Notes: generated by a model not told the origin, from the sequence alone. DNA of 64,000 nt from Streptomyces sp. SCUT-3 (GCF_014083985.1 NZ_CP046907.1:1248501-1312500), one strand, 5' to 3'; numbered from the stretch's first letter, positions 21,903-30,246 are shown. Numbers and translations are program-made.

Positions 21903-22724
21903 ATGGCCGTGCCCGCCCCGCCGTCCTCGCCCGTCGGGGACTCCTACGCCCGGCTCACCGCCGCCCTCCCCACCCTGCGCGTGGAGCACGGCGCCCCGCG
22001 CCACGGCGACGGCTGGGTGAGCAGTGCCCGGCTGGCCGGGGACGGGACGGCCCTGCGCGCGACGATCGCGGTCGACGAGGCGCAGGCCCTGCGCGACTAC
22101 GGGCAAACGCCCCGCCCGGAGGTGGCCGCCAGTTTCTGCCTGCACCGCTACGCCTGGCACGCCTGCCTGCTGGTCACGGCCCCCTGGTTCCTGCAGCGCC
22201 GCGTGCCCCGGCTGCCGGTGGAGCACGTCTCGTGGCACCGCGGCGAGGGCCGGATGACCGCGCTGGTCGAGGAGTTCGCCTGCCTGCCCGGCGACCCGGC
22301 GGCCGCGCTGCCCGGGGCCCGCGTCGTCGGGGACGAGGAGGCGCTGCGCACGGCCGTGCGCGCGTCCCTCGCCGAGCACCTGGAGCCGCTGCTGGCCGCC
22401 TTCGGGCCGCACCTGCGGCGCCGCTCCCGCGCCCTGTGGGGCATGGCGACGGACGAGGTCGCCGAGGGCCTGTGGTACTTCGGCCACCTGCTGGGCGAGG
22501 AGGACAGGGCGGTGGCCGAGCTCGGCGCGCTGCTGCCCGGCTCGACACCGCCGTTCGCGGGCGGGGCCGGCTTCCGCTCGCTGCCCGGCCCGGACGGCTC
22601 CGGCCCGCGCACCCGCACCCGGATCGGCTGCTGCCTCTTCTACACGCTGCGCCCCGCCGACGCCTGCGTGACCTGCCCCCGGCTCTGCGACGCCGAGCGG
22701 ACCGCGCGACTCTCGGCTGCCTGA
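21903..22724 (+). CDS. FhuF-like (2Fe-2S) ferric-siderophore reductase
   Basis: 273 residues from ATG 21903. The C-terminus carries the FhuF cysteine pattern C243-C244-x10-C255-x2-C258 (GCCLFYTLRPADACVTCP), which binds an unusual [2Fe-2S] cluster, with an extra C262. The N-terminal 230 residues match the FhuF-type reductase fold in composition (SFCLHRYAWHACLLVTAPWFL). It probably releases iron from siderophores in the cytoplasm. The iron box just upstream supports induction under iron starvation. No siderophore genes are adjacent. Confidence 0.85.
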   Translation: MAVPAPPSSPVGDSYARLTAALPTLRVEHGAPRHGDGWVSSARLAGDGTALRATIAVDEAQALRDYGQTPRPEVAASFCLHRYAWHACLLVTAPWFLQRRVPRLPVEHVSWHRGEGRMTALVEEFACLPGDPAAALPGARVVGDEEALRTAVRASLAEHLEPLLAAFGPHLRRRSRALWGMATDEVAEGLWYFGHLLGEEDRAVAELGALLPGSTPPFAGGAGFRSLPGPDGSGPRTRTRIGCCLFYTLRPADACVTCPRLCDAERTARLSAA

Positions 22725-23130
22725 CGTACCGTCAGGAACACTCGCTCCGGCCGCCGTCACGGCCGCCCACCGCGGCTCACCGGCCGCCGTCACCGTCGCC
22801 GCCTCCGCCGCAGTCACCGTCGCCGTCCTGCGGCTCACGCGCCGTCACACCGCCGCTTCCGCAGGCGTGTCCGGATCCGGACAGGAGGTCGGCTGTTTTT
22901 ACCCCACCCGGGAATCGGTCAAACGTCCGTGCGCACGCTAGAGTGCGGTACCCCCCGTGCGAACTGGCGCGGGAGGCGGCCCAATTGCCGCTACTGTTAC
23001 CCAAAAACCGCATGTGGCCGGCCAGTGGTCCGCCAGGATGGCGCTCTCGGGCCGTACCGCGTCGGTGCCGAGGGGTGGAGCAGCCGTCCGCCGGTCCGGT
23101 CCGTGACGGAGATCGAGGCAGGGAATCCAG
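22725..23130. other. Intergenic stretch before the DUF2637 gene
   Basis: About 406 bases. The first 130 are low-complexity CCGCCGTCAC-type sequence. GTCAAA (22918-22923) and TAGAGT (22939-22944), 15 bases apart, are a weak candidate promoter for the next gene; the leader would be nearly 190 bases. No coding frame is convincing. Confidence 0.35.
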
Positions 23131-24222
23131 ATGACAATCACCGACTTGCCGCTGGAGTGGGTGCTGGCAGCGGCCGTCTCGCTGGCGGCCGTTGCGGGCG
23201 CGGCAGTGGTCGTGGTGCGCAGCCGGCGCAAGGCCGACGACACGGACCCGGCGTCCGCCGACTCGTGGGAGCGCAGCGAGGAACGGCGGCGGCGCAAGGA
23301 AATGATCTACAGCGGCGCGTCCTACGCGCTGCTGTTCTGCTGTGCGGCCGTCGCCGCGGCCCTGTCCTTCCACGGACTGGTCGGCTTCGGCCGGGAGAAC
23401 CTCAACCTCTCCGGGGGCTGGGAGTACCTGGTGCCGTTCGGCCTGGACGGGGCGGCCATGTTCTGCTCGGTGCTGGCCGTGCGCGAGGCCAGCCACGGCG
23501 ACGCCGCGCTGGGCTCCCGGATGCTGGTGTGGCTCTTCGCCGGCTCCGCCGCCTGGTTCAACTGGGTGCACGCGCCGCGCGGCTTCGGCCACGACGGGGC
23601 GCCCGAGTTCTTCGCCGGAATGTCGCTGTCCGCCGCGGTCCTCTTCGACCGGGCCCTGAAGCAGACCCGCCGCGCGGCGCTGCGCGAGCAGGGCCTGGTG
23701 CCCCGCCCGCTGCCCCAGATCCGGGTGGTCCGCTGGATCAGGGCGCCTCGCGAGACCTACCGCGCCTGGTCCCTGATGCTCCTGGAGAACGTCCGCTCGC
23801 TCGACGAGGCGGTCGAGGAGGTCCGGGAGGAGCGCCGCAGCAAGCAGGAGAAGGCGCGGCGCCGCCGCGACACCGAGCGGCTGGAGCGCGCCAGGATCAA
23901 GGCCCTCAACCGCCAGCACCGCCTGTGGAGCCGCTCGCGCGGCGGGCGTCAGGTCGAGCTGCCCGCGGCCACGGGCTCCGGGTCGAGGAACGCGTCCGTC
24001 GCCAAGGCCTCCGCGGAGCCTGCCCCAGGCGGCCAGGAGAGGGCTCCCGAACTGTCGTCGGCCGCCCGTCCGGCCCTGCGTTCCGCCCCGGCCGAGGAGC
24101 CCCGGGAGACCCCGGCCGCTCCCCGCACCATCGACCTGACCGCCGAGGACGACACGATGGCGCTGCCCCGCCTGGACTCGCTCGAGCGCAAGCTCAAGGA
24201 CCTGGAGCGGCAGTTCGGCTGA
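23131..24222 (+). CDS. DUF2637-domain membrane protein (Spd-like)
   Basis: 363 residues from ATG 23131 (CAGGGAA upstream). One N-terminal membrane segment (EWVLAAAVSLAAVAGAAVVV), then three more between about 62 and 175 (SYALLFCCAAVAAALSFHGL, EYLVPFGLDGAAMFCSVLAV, MLVWLFAGSAAWFNWVHA). The block GRENLNLSGGWEYLVPFGLDG is the DUF2637 hallmark. The C-terminal half is a charged coiled coil (EEVREERRSKQEKARRRRDTE) and a disordered Ala/Pro tail. Related domains occur in plasmid-spread proteins, but no plasmid transfer genes are close. Function unknown. Confidence 0.85.
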   Translation: MTITDLPLEWVLAAAVSLAAVAGAAVVVVRSRRKADDTDPASADSWERSEERRRRKEMIYSGASYALLFCCAAVAAALSFHGLVGFGRENLNLSGGWEYLVPFGLDGAAMFCSVLAVREASHGDAALGSRMLVWLFAGSAAWFNWVHAPRGFGHDGAPEFFAGMSLSAAVLFDRALKQTRRAALREQGLVPRPLPQIRVVRWIRAPRETYRAWSLMLLENVRSLDEAVEEVREERRSKQEKARRRRDTERLERARIKALNRQHRLWSRSRGGRQVELPAATGSGSRNASVAKASAEPAPGGQERAPELSSAARPALRSAPAEEPRETPAAPRTIDLTAEDDTMALPRLDSLERKLKDLERQFG

Positions 24223-24264
24223 CGCCCCGCCGTCCCCGCGCCGCCCTGCGGCGCCCGTCCCCTG

Positions 24265-24321
24265 CCGCACGAACGGGTCCGCCCGGCCGGTCCTCCCGGC
24301 CGGGCGGACCCGTTCGTGCGG
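24265..24321. terminator. Very strong bidirectional terminator
   Basis: Perfect 26-bp arms (24265-24290 and 24296-24321) enclose the loop TCCTC. It lies between the convergent ends of the DUF2637 gene (24222) and the HATPase gene (24332). Confidence 0.85.
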
Positions 24322-24331
24322 CCGCGCACGC

Positions 24332-24784
24332 TCAGGCGGCCTGCGCGCACAGTTCGAACCAGACGACCTTGCCCCTCGCCACCGGCCTCGCCCCCCACTC
24401 GTCGGCGAGGGCCGACACCAGCAGCAGGCCCCGGCCCGAGGTCGCGTCCTCCCCCGCGTCCCTGGGCGCGGGCAGCCGGGGGCCCCCGTCGTGGACCTCC
24501 ACCCTCAGACGCGCCTCCGGCCCGGGGGACAGGGTCGCGGTGACCGTCGCGTCGCCCCCGGAGTGCACGAGCGCGTTGGTGACCAGTTCGCTCGCCAGCA
24601 GCTCCGCCGTGTCGACGAGGTCGTGCGCGTCCCAGTGACTCAGCGCCTCGCGCAACGACCTTCGCACGTCCGCGATCGCCGTCAGGTCGTCCCCGTTCAG
24701 CCGGCGCCGTAACCGTCGCATCGCCACGGCCTGCCGGACTCCTCTCCAGTGGTCCTTCTCGCGTACCTCCGACCGACTTCTCAT
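24332..24784 (-). CDS. Histidine-kinase-like ATPase domain protein (anti-sigma/regulatory type)
   Basis: 150 residues from ATG 24784, with GGAGTGGAG just upstream; ATG 24721 would give a shorter version. A single HATPase domain: N-box LLASELVTNALVHS near 66-79, G1 box VEVHDGGPRLP, G2 box SGRGLLLVSALADEWGAR, and terminal KVVWFELCA. It has no histidine phosphoacceptor, so it is of the RsbW-like class abundant in streptomycetes, which phosphorylate or sequester anti-anti-sigma or other partners. Partner unknown. Confidence 0.85.
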   Translation of the reverse strand: MRSRSEVREKDHWRGVRQAVAMRRLRRRLNGDDLTAIADVRRSLREALSHWDAHDLVDTAELLASELVTNALVHSGGDATVTATLSPGPEARLRVEVHDGGPRLPAPRDAGEDATSGRGLLLVSALADEWGARPVARGKVVWFELCAQAA

Positions 24785-25376
24785 CTTCTCCACTCCGGAC
24801 CGGAAGGCGTCCCCGTGCGGCAGGTCCGGGCACGGTGGCGGACAGCCGCCTCGAAAGTTGCAGGTCGAACATTGACACGGAATGCATGCCCTGCCGCGCA
24901 ACCGCCCACTCGTATCCTGCGTCACACTGGGGAATTCCCTAGCGGAAACCGCGGGCGCGGGCGGACCGCATTGCGGAAGCGGCCGGCATTTTCCGTTCGA
25001 AAAGCACCGCTGGAATATGCCGTTCCGAACGTCGCCGCAGGTCAGCGCGGATTTCCTCCGAATAAACATCCAGTGCGCCGTCGACGGCGACGGATGTCGT
25101 CGCTCCTGCGGCCGCCGGGCGCGTCGGCGCACACACCGCGGAGCCCCCGGAACGTCACCGCGCTCCGGCGCCGGCGGCTCCGCGGCCCGCCCGCCCCGGG
25201 TGTCACCGGGTGCCTCCGGCCGCCGTCCCCCGCGGACACCGCCCCTCCCGCCTCCCGCCCGGCGTGCCCGTCGGCGGCACAAGGCCGGGCGCCCCGGTCG
25301 GCCCACCGGGAATGCAGCACATGAATGCCGTCCCTAGCTTGGTGATCAGTCCGGACACAACAGCCAGGGAGAAACC
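24785..25376. other. Intergenic stretch, locally lower GC
   Basis: About 590 bases between divergent genes. Bases 24850-25090 are clearly more AT-rich than the surroundings (for example GGAATTCCC, AATAAACATC). Frames on both strands lack ribosome sites and family resemblance. TTGACA occurs at 24872 on the plus strand without a matching -10. Promoters for both flanking genes must lie here. Confidence 0.35.
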
Positions 25377-26261
25377 GTGCCTCAAACCGTCTCACGCCGG
25401 GTTCTGGTGGCAGCAATGACTGTTCTGCTCTCCGGTGCCCCCGCGCTGAGCCAAGCGAAAAGCCCGGAGCGCCTCGCCCGCGACCTGTGCTCGGCAACAC
25501 GGGCGACGCAGGGCGCGCAGGCCACGACGAGGGGGAAGGTCCCGCTCGACGTCGGCCCGGTCGCACTGTGCGGCAGCAACAACGACAGCGGAGGCAGGAA
25601 CGGGCTCTGGGACAGGGTCAAGCAGTGCAGGGCGAACCACAATACGTGCCTGAAGTACACCAGCAATTACATCCTGCTGAGGGGCAGCGCACCGGCGACC
25701 AACAACTATCTGCTGATCCCCAACCTGCGCATCAAGGGCATCGAATGCCCCTACCTCTGGTCCAACGCGAATCCGCCGAAACACTATTGGCGACAGGCGT
25801 GGGACGAGGCCCACCACAACCCCGCTCACGTGAGGACCGTGAACGGGCAGGGAGTCGGGCTCGGGGTCAACGCCCTGTACAGCACCGACCACCACCGGGT
25901 CCGGACCCAGGACCAGTTGCACATCCACATGGCGAACATCCGGGCCGGCGTGCGGGGAACGCTCGACAACGCCGACGCGAGGATCACCGACCAGCCGAAC
26001 GAGTGGGCGACGTCGATCGTGCCGGTGGGCGGACGCAACTACCGCGTGCTCAAGCTGCGCCACGCCGGCGACCTGGACCGGAACCTCTTCAAGCTCCTGC
26101 ACGACCACGTGGTGGCGCGCGAGGCGGGCGGGGACATGGCGAGGCAGATGATGGTCGTGACGAGGCGGCCGAAGGGCGGCTACTACGTCCTCAACAGCGA
26201 GGCCACGCTGCCGCAGGGCCGCGGAACGAGCTCGGCCGACCGACTGCTCGACTACTACTGA
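25377..26261 (+). CDS. Secreted CDP-diacylglycerol diphosphatase-like protein
   Basis: 294 residues from GTG 25377 (CAGGGAG upstream). A Sec signal peptide covers residues 1-27 (RRVLVAAMTVLLSGAPALSQA). The mature part aligns from memory with Escherichia coli Cdh: NYLLIPNLRIKGIECPYL, YWRQAWDEA, GVGLGVNALYSTDHHRVRTQ, and the HIT-like motif QDQLHIHMANIRAGVRGTLDN with H182 and H184. Cdh hydrolyses CDP-diacylglycerol to phosphatidate and CMP. Cdh is best known from enterobacteria and is unusual here; the gene also has more A/T than its neighbours. A role outside the membrane in lipid turnover is inferred. Confidence 0.8.
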   Translation: MPQTVSRRVLVAAMTVLLSGAPALSQAKSPERLARDLCSATRATQGAQATTRGKVPLDVGPVALCGSNNDSGGRNGLWDRVKQCRANHNTCLKYTSNYILLRGSAPATNNYLLIPNLRIKGIECPYLWSNANPPKHYWRQAWDEAHHNPAHVRTVNGQGVGLGVNALYSTDHHRVRTQDQLHIHMANIRAGVRGTLDNADARITDQPNEWATSIVPVGGRNYRVLKLRHAGDLDRNLFKLLHDHVVAREAGGDMARQMMVVTRRPKGGYYVLNSEATLPQGRGTSSADRLLDYY

Positions 26262-26333
26262 GCCCGCACGGGCCTCCGCCGGGCCCGCACGGCCCGGTCG
26301 CCGGTGAGGGGCGCTCCCCCCCCCTCGCGGGGC

Positions 26334-26362
26334 GGGCGCGGCGGCCGGTGCCGCCCGCGCCC
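26334..26362. terminator. Bidirectional hairpin
   Basis: GGGCGCGGCGGC (26334-26345) pairs with 26350-26362 around CGGT, with one bulged C. It lies just beyond the stop of the PP2C-like gene (26366) and 73 bases after the diphosphatase stop. Confidence 0.5.
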
Positions 26363-26365
26363 GGG

Positions 26366-27826
26366 CTACCGCTCCCACACCACGGCGGCCGTGCGGTCCC
26401 CGCAGCCGCCCTCAGGGTGCAGCTGCACGTCCTCCAGGAACGCGGTCGGCCCCGGCGCCCGCGGGCCCTCCCAGCGCCGCGCCAGGTGCCCGGCGAACGA
26501 CGGGTCCGCGCGCAGCGGCTCGGCCAGCCCCCGGCCGCACAGCAGCAGCACGTCCCCCGGCGTGCCGACCGGGGCGAGGAAGCGGAAACCGGACCCCGGC
26601 GGGCACTCGGCGCCCCCGGGGGCCGCGGCCCGGGGCCCCGGGCCCGGAGGCGCCCCGCGCGGCGGGTCCAGGTCCTGCCAACCGCCCTCCCTCAACCGGA
26701 ACAGCCCGCCCTCCCCCGCTCCGAAGAAGACACGGGTGCGGCAGCCCGGGTCGACGGGGATCAGCAGGCAGCGCACGGCGGTCGCGTACTCCTCGGGCAG
26801 CAGGCACAGGTCGTCGCCGCGGGCGCGCAGCCGGTTGAGGCAGCGGTCCGTCAGCCGGTACAGCCCCGACCTCAGGGACGCCCTGCGGCCGGCCCGCAGG
26901 TCCTCGCCGAGCTGCTCGTGGCTGCGGCCGACGGCCTCGGTGATCCAGCGCACGGCGTCGTGCGCCGCCCGGTGCGCCTCCTGCCCCGTGCGGTCCCCGC
27001 CGGCCAGGGCGAGCAGCAGCAGCGCGTCGTCGCCCTCCCCGAAGCGGGCGGTCAGCAGCGCGTCCCCCCTCGGGCGGCCGCCGCGCCGGGCAGCGTCACC
27101 GCGCACCGAGGCCGCCCGTACGGTCAGCACCCCGTACGCGGCGCCGTCGGCGACGGTGTCGGGGACGAGGTCGGCGATCCGGTCCGGATCCGCGGCCGGC
27201 CACGCGGCCGGGCAGGGGCCGGGGACCGGCGGGCCGCCTCCTGCGGCGCCCGGCGACGGGTCCACCGGCTCCCCGCCCCACTGGCCGACGGGGCCGGCAG
27301 GGCCGGCGGAACCGGCGGGGCCGGCGGAACCGGCGGGGCCGGCGGAGGTGTGCGGCGGCCGGGTCGGTGGCTCCGCCCTGTCGGCCGGAGCGCGCGGCGA
27401 CGGCACGAACGGCGCGGGCCGCTCCGCCCCTCCCGCCGGCCGGCGCCGGGCGGGCCCGGACTCCCCGCCGGAGGTGGACTCCCCGTCGGGCCCGGACTCC
27501 CCGCCGGGGGCGGCCCCCTCCTCGGGGGCGGGCGGCCGGAGGGGCGGGGGGAGCCGGGAAGGCGAAGGCCCGGCCGGGGAGCGGCCGGGGGCCGGGGTCC
27601 ACCACGGCGGGGGCCCCGGCCCGTCCGGCCCGTCCGCCCCGTCCTCCGTCCGCGTGCCCTCGTCCTCCGCGGCCGCGGCGCCCAGCACCTCCGTGACCGA
27701 GCCGAAGCGGTCGTCGACCGTGTCCCCCCTGCGGGGCGGCGGACCGGTGTCGGGTGCGTCGTCGGAGTAGAGCTCGGCCCACCACCGGTTCTCGTCCCCG
27801 TGGTTCCTGTCCCCCTGTCGGCTCAT
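26366..27826 (-). CDS. PP2C-like phosphatase-domain protein with disordered N-terminus
   Basis: 486 residues from ATG 27826; the frame stays open to 28570 but the upstream part is antisense to the alkyltransferase. Residues 1-220 are Pro/Gly/Ser-rich, with (AGP)n repeats near 170-185. From about 225 a PP2C-type domain follows: AYGVLTVRAASVRGDAARRGGRPRGDALLTARFGEGDDALLLLALAGGDRTGQEAH, then a long helix, CLLIPVDPGCRTRVFFGAGEGGLFRL and GDVLLLCGRGL. The acidic metal ligands typical of PP2C (DGMGG) are not seen, so the domain may be inactive. Function unknown. Confidence 0.7.
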   Translation of the reverse strand: MSRQGDRNHGDENRWWAELYSDDAPDTGPPPRRGDTVDDRFGSVTEVLGAAAAEDEGTRTEDGADGPDGPGPPPWWTPAPGRSPAGPSPSRLPPPLRPPAPEEGAAPGGESGPDGESTSGGESGPARRRPAGGAERPAPFVPSPRAPADRAEPPTRPPHTSAGPAGSAGPAGSAGPAGPVGQWGGEPVDPSPGAAGGGPPVPGPCPAAWPAADPDRIADLVPDTVADGAAYGVLTVRAASVRGDAARRGGRPRGDALLTARFGEGDDALLLLALAGGDRTGQEAHRAAHDAVRWITEAVGRSHEQLGEDLRAGRRASLRSGLYRLTDRCLNRLRARGDDLCLLPEEYATAVRCLLIPVDPGCRTRVFFGAGEGGLFRLREGGWQDLDPPRGAPPGPGPRAAAPGGAECPPGSGFRFLAPVGTPGDVLLLCGRGLAEPLRADPSFAGHLARRWEGPRAPGPTAFLEDVQLHPEGGCGDRTAAVVWER

Positions 27827-27921
27827 GCCCGCATTGTCCCTCCGGCCGCCGCCGGGGGGAACGGCGCGCGTCGTCCCGTCCCGTCCGGGCCGGACGCGTC
27901 CGGGTCCGCCCGGCGGTCGCG

Positions 27922-28437
27922 CTACGGGCCGGGCCGCACGCCTGCTGCGGGAAGTGCTCCCTCCAGTGCCAGGAGGGCCCGCTTGGCCTCCAGGCCCCCC
28001 GCGTACCCGGTCAGAGTGCCGTCGGCCCCGATCACGCGGTGGCAGGGGCGCAGGACCAGCAGCGGGTTGGCCCCGACCGCGCCGCCGACGGCCCGTACCG
28101 CGCCGGGCGAGCCCGCGGCCTCGGACAACTGCCGGTAGGTGACCGTCCTGCCGTGGGGGACGGTGTCGAGCGCCTTCCAGACCCGCTCCCGGAAGGGGGT
28201 GCCGCGGGCGGCGAACTCCAGGTCGAACTCGCGCAGCTCGCCGGCGAAGTACGCCTCGATCTGCCGCGCGGCCTCCGCGAAGGCGCGGGGTTCGCGCCTC
28301 GCGCCGGGCGGCACGGGGGCCGGGCGGCGCTGCCCGGGCAGGGAGAGGGAGGTCAGCGCCGTGCCGCGTTCGCCCTCCCGGCCGGTCAGCACCAGTTCGC
28401 CGAGGGGGCTGTCCAGGGTCGTCCACAGCTCGGTCAC
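27922..28437 (-). CDS. ogt: Methylated-DNA-protein cysteine methyltransferase
   Basis: 171 residues from GTG 28437. Direct reversal of O6-alkylguanine and O4-alkylthymine in DNA by transfer to the active-site cysteine, C132 in RPCHRVI. Begins VTELWTTLDSPLGELVL, followed by the Ogt core GTPFRERVWKALDTVPHGRTVTYRQLSEAAGSPGAVRAVGGAVGANPL and GYAGGLEAKRALLALE. Length is right for Ogt with a small N-terminal domain. It lies alone on its strand; no Ada-type activator is close. Confidence 0.95.
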   Translation of the reverse strand: MTELWTTLDSPLGELVLTGREGERGTALTSLSLPGQRRPAPVPPGARREPRAFAEAARQIEAYFAGELREFDLEFAARGTPFRERVWKALDTVPHGRTVTYRQLSEAAGSPGAVRAVGGAVGANPLLVLRPCHRVIGADGTLTGYAGGLEAKRALLALEGALPAAGVRPGP

Positions 28438-28578
28438 GGGTCCTGTCCGTCCTGTCCTCACGTCGTGCCGGCCGCCCCTGCGGGGCCGGGTACGGGACCA
28501 GTGTGCCCGCCCGCGCCCGACGGGGACCGGCGGGAATCGGCCGCGGCACCGGGCCCCGCCGTTCGCACAAAGATTCCC

Positions 28579-28608
28579 GTCAACCGCGGGTTGACTTCCT
28601 TCTATAAC
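28579..28608 (+). promoter_or_regulatory. Promoter with palindromic -35 region
   Basis: The perfect dyad GTCAACC-GCG-GGTTGAC spans 28579-28595. GTCAAC (28579) and TATAAC (28603-28608) are 18 bases apart and can serve as -35 and -10; the dyad covers the -35. It drives the small membrane protein at 28678. Confidence 0.5.
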
Positions 28609-28677
28609 GGGAACATCACAGTCATGGAAAAAGTGTGGGTGCGGCGGAACGCCGCACCCTTGGGCCAGGAGGGGGCC

Positions 28678-28809
28678 ATGACCGGCACGATCCTCATCGG
28701 AATCGTCATCGTCGCGCTCGGCGTCGGCGCCGTGCTCTACACGTTCTGGCACGAAGGCAGCCCGATCCGCTCTCCGCGCAGGCGCCGTACGCACACCCAC
28801 GTGGGCTGA
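28678..28809 (+). CDS. Small single-pass membrane protein
   Basis: 43 residues from ATG 28678, preceded by the strong site AGGAGGGGG. Residues 4-22 (TILIGIVIVALGVGAVLYTF) form one membrane helix; the C-terminus is basic with RSPRRRRTHTH. Own promoter upstream and own terminator downstream. Not recognised as a named family. Function unknown. Confidence 0.65.
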   Translation: MTGTILIGIVIVALGVGAVLYTFWHEGSPIRSPRRRRTHTHVG

Positions 28810-28838
28810 CCGCCGCCCCGAGGACGCTCCACCGGGCC

Positions 28839-28877
28839 CGGCTCGGGGCCCCGCCGCACCGGCGGGGCCCCGAGCCG
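28839..28877. terminator. Bidirectional terminator
   Basis: Perfect 17-bp stem (28839-28855 with 28861-28877), loop GCACC, between the convergent ends of the small membrane protein gene (28809) and rsgA (28893). Confidence 0.8.
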
Positions 28878-28892
28878 TGTGCGCCGCGGCGG

Positions 28893-30038
28893 TCAGCGCT
28901 CCCGGCGGGGAGCGCCGCCGCGCTTGCGCTCCTGGATCTCCCGGCCCAGCGCGGTCCGCTGCTTCCACACGCGCCGCTGCTCGGCCCGCAGCCGGGCGTC
29001 GGTGCGCGCGGCGATCCGGGCGTTCTCCCTCAGCAGCTTGCGGTAGCTGTCCAGCCGCCGCTGCGGGAGCACGCCCTCCTCCACCGCGGCCAGGACGGCG
29101 CAGCCGGGCTCGGCGACGTGCCCGCAGTCGTGGAACCGGCAGTCCCCGGCCAGTTCCCCGATCTCGGAGAAGACCTGCTCGACGCCGGCCCCGGCCTCCC
29201 ACAGCCCGACGCCGCGCAGCCCCGGGGTGTCGATCAGGGCCCCTCCGCCGGGCAGCAGGAGCAGCTCGCGGCGGGTGGTGGTGTGCCGGCCCTTGCCGTC
29301 GGCGTCCCTGATCGCCTGCACCTGCTGCACCTCCTCGCCGACCAGGGCGTTGACGAGCGTGGACTTGCCCGCGCCCGACCGTCCGATGAGCACGGCGGTG
29401 GAGCCGGCCAGTGCGGCGGTGAGCACGTCCAGGCCCTCGCCGGTCTCCGAGCTGACGGCGAACACCGGCACCCCGGGGGCCGCCTCCGCCGCGTCGGCGA
29501 CCAGGTGGTGGGCGTCGGCGACCAGGTCGGACTTGGTGAGGACGAGCAGCGGCTGCGCACCGCTCTCCCAGGCCAGGGCGAGGAAGCGCTCCAGCCTGCC
29601 CGTGTCGGGGTCGTCGGACAGGGAGACGGCCACCGCGGCCAGGTCGGCGTTGGCCGCCATGACCTGGGCGTCGGACCGCTTGGAGGAGGCCGAGCGGACG
29701 AAGGCGGTGCGGCGCGGCAGCAGCGCCTCGACGGACGCCCCGGCCCCGCCGGCGGGCCGCGGGTCCAGCGCCGCCCAGTCCCCGGTGCAGACCCTGCGCA
29801 GCGGGTCGTGGGTGGAGACGGCGCCGAAGGAGGCCGTGACGGTCGCGGTGCCGCCGCCGTCGGCGGTTGCCACCTCGCACCGGCCGCGGTCGACGCGGAC
29901 GACGCGGGCGGGCACCAGGCCCCGGGCGGAGTACGGGGCGAAGTCCGCGGCGAATCCCTCGTCCCAGCCGTACCGGGTCAGCGGGTTCTCCGGGGCGTGG
30001 GCGTCGGGGGTGCGGTGTTCGGTTGTCGGGAAGTGCAA
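28893..30038 (-). CDS. rsgA: Ribosome small-subunit-dependent GTPase A
   Basis: 381 residues from TTG 30038 (GAAGGG eight bases upstream). Circularly permuted GTPase that matures the 30S subunit. The order of motifs is G4 TKSD, G5-like SSETGEG, G1 GRSGAGKST, G3 DTPGLR, after an N-terminal OB fold (CTGDWAAL). The C-terminal zinc knuckle C-x4-C-x-H-x5-C is complete (CRFHDCGHVAEPGC). The N-terminal PENPLTRYGWDE is typical of the actinobacterial paralogue. A 24-residue ORF lies 63 bases upstream on the same strand. Confidence 0.95.
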   Translation of the reverse strand: MHFPTTEHRTPDAHAPENPLTRYGWDEGFAADFAPYSARGLVPARVVRVDRGRCEVATADGGGTATVTASFGAVSTHDPLRRVCTGDWAALDPRPAGGAGASVEALLPRRTAFVRSASSKRSDAQVMAANADLAAVAVSLSDDPDTGRLERFLALAWESGAQPLLVLTKSDLVADAHHLVADAAEAAPGVPVFAVSSETGEGLDVLTAALAGSTAVLIGRSGAGKSTLVNALVGEEVQQVQAIRDADGKGRHTTTRRELLLLPGGGALIDTPGLRGVGLWEAGAGVEQVFSEIGELAGDCRFHDCGHVAEPGCAVLAAVEEGVLPQRRLDSYRKLLRENARIAARTDARLRAEQRRVWKQRTALGREIQERKRGGAPRRER

Positions 30039-30101
30039 CGGGGTGACCCTTCGGGAGGGTGCGGCCCCGGCCCGGCGCGTCGCGCCGTGGTGGAGAAGGT
30101 G

Positions 30102-30176
30102 TCAGCCGGAGGCCGCGGGGGCGGGAACGACGGTCTTCGGAACGCGGGCGCTGCCCGCCGCAATGACGGTCATCAC
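30102..30176 (-). CDS. Candidate 24-residue leader peptide upstream of rsgA
   Basis: GTG 30176 (or ATG 30173) follows AGGAGGTGAGG, the best ribosome site in this region, and opens VMTVIAAGSARVPKTVVPAP followed by AASG and a stop. Between its stop and the rsgA start there is ACCCT-CCCGA-AGGGT, a small hairpin just before the rsgA ribosome site. It may be a translated leader or a small protein; too short to judge by composition. Confidence 0.4.
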   Translation of the reverse strand: MMTVIAAGSARVPKTVVPAPAASG

Positions 30177-30246
30177 GGTCCTCACCTCCTGCTCGGCTGT
30201 GCCCGGCGCACGGCGGCACACCGCCGCCGTCCGGGCGGAGCCGACC

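Noticed and set aside
23131-24222. Remnant of an integrated plasmid, based on the DUF2637/Spd-like protein
   Set aside because: No replication, transfer, integrase or att-like sequences were seen nearby, and DUF2637 genes are common on streptomycete chromosomes.
24939-25136. Possible 65-residue minus-strand protein in the AT-richer gap
   Set aside because: No ribosome site, no family resemblance, and most of the frame has no sign of coding bias.
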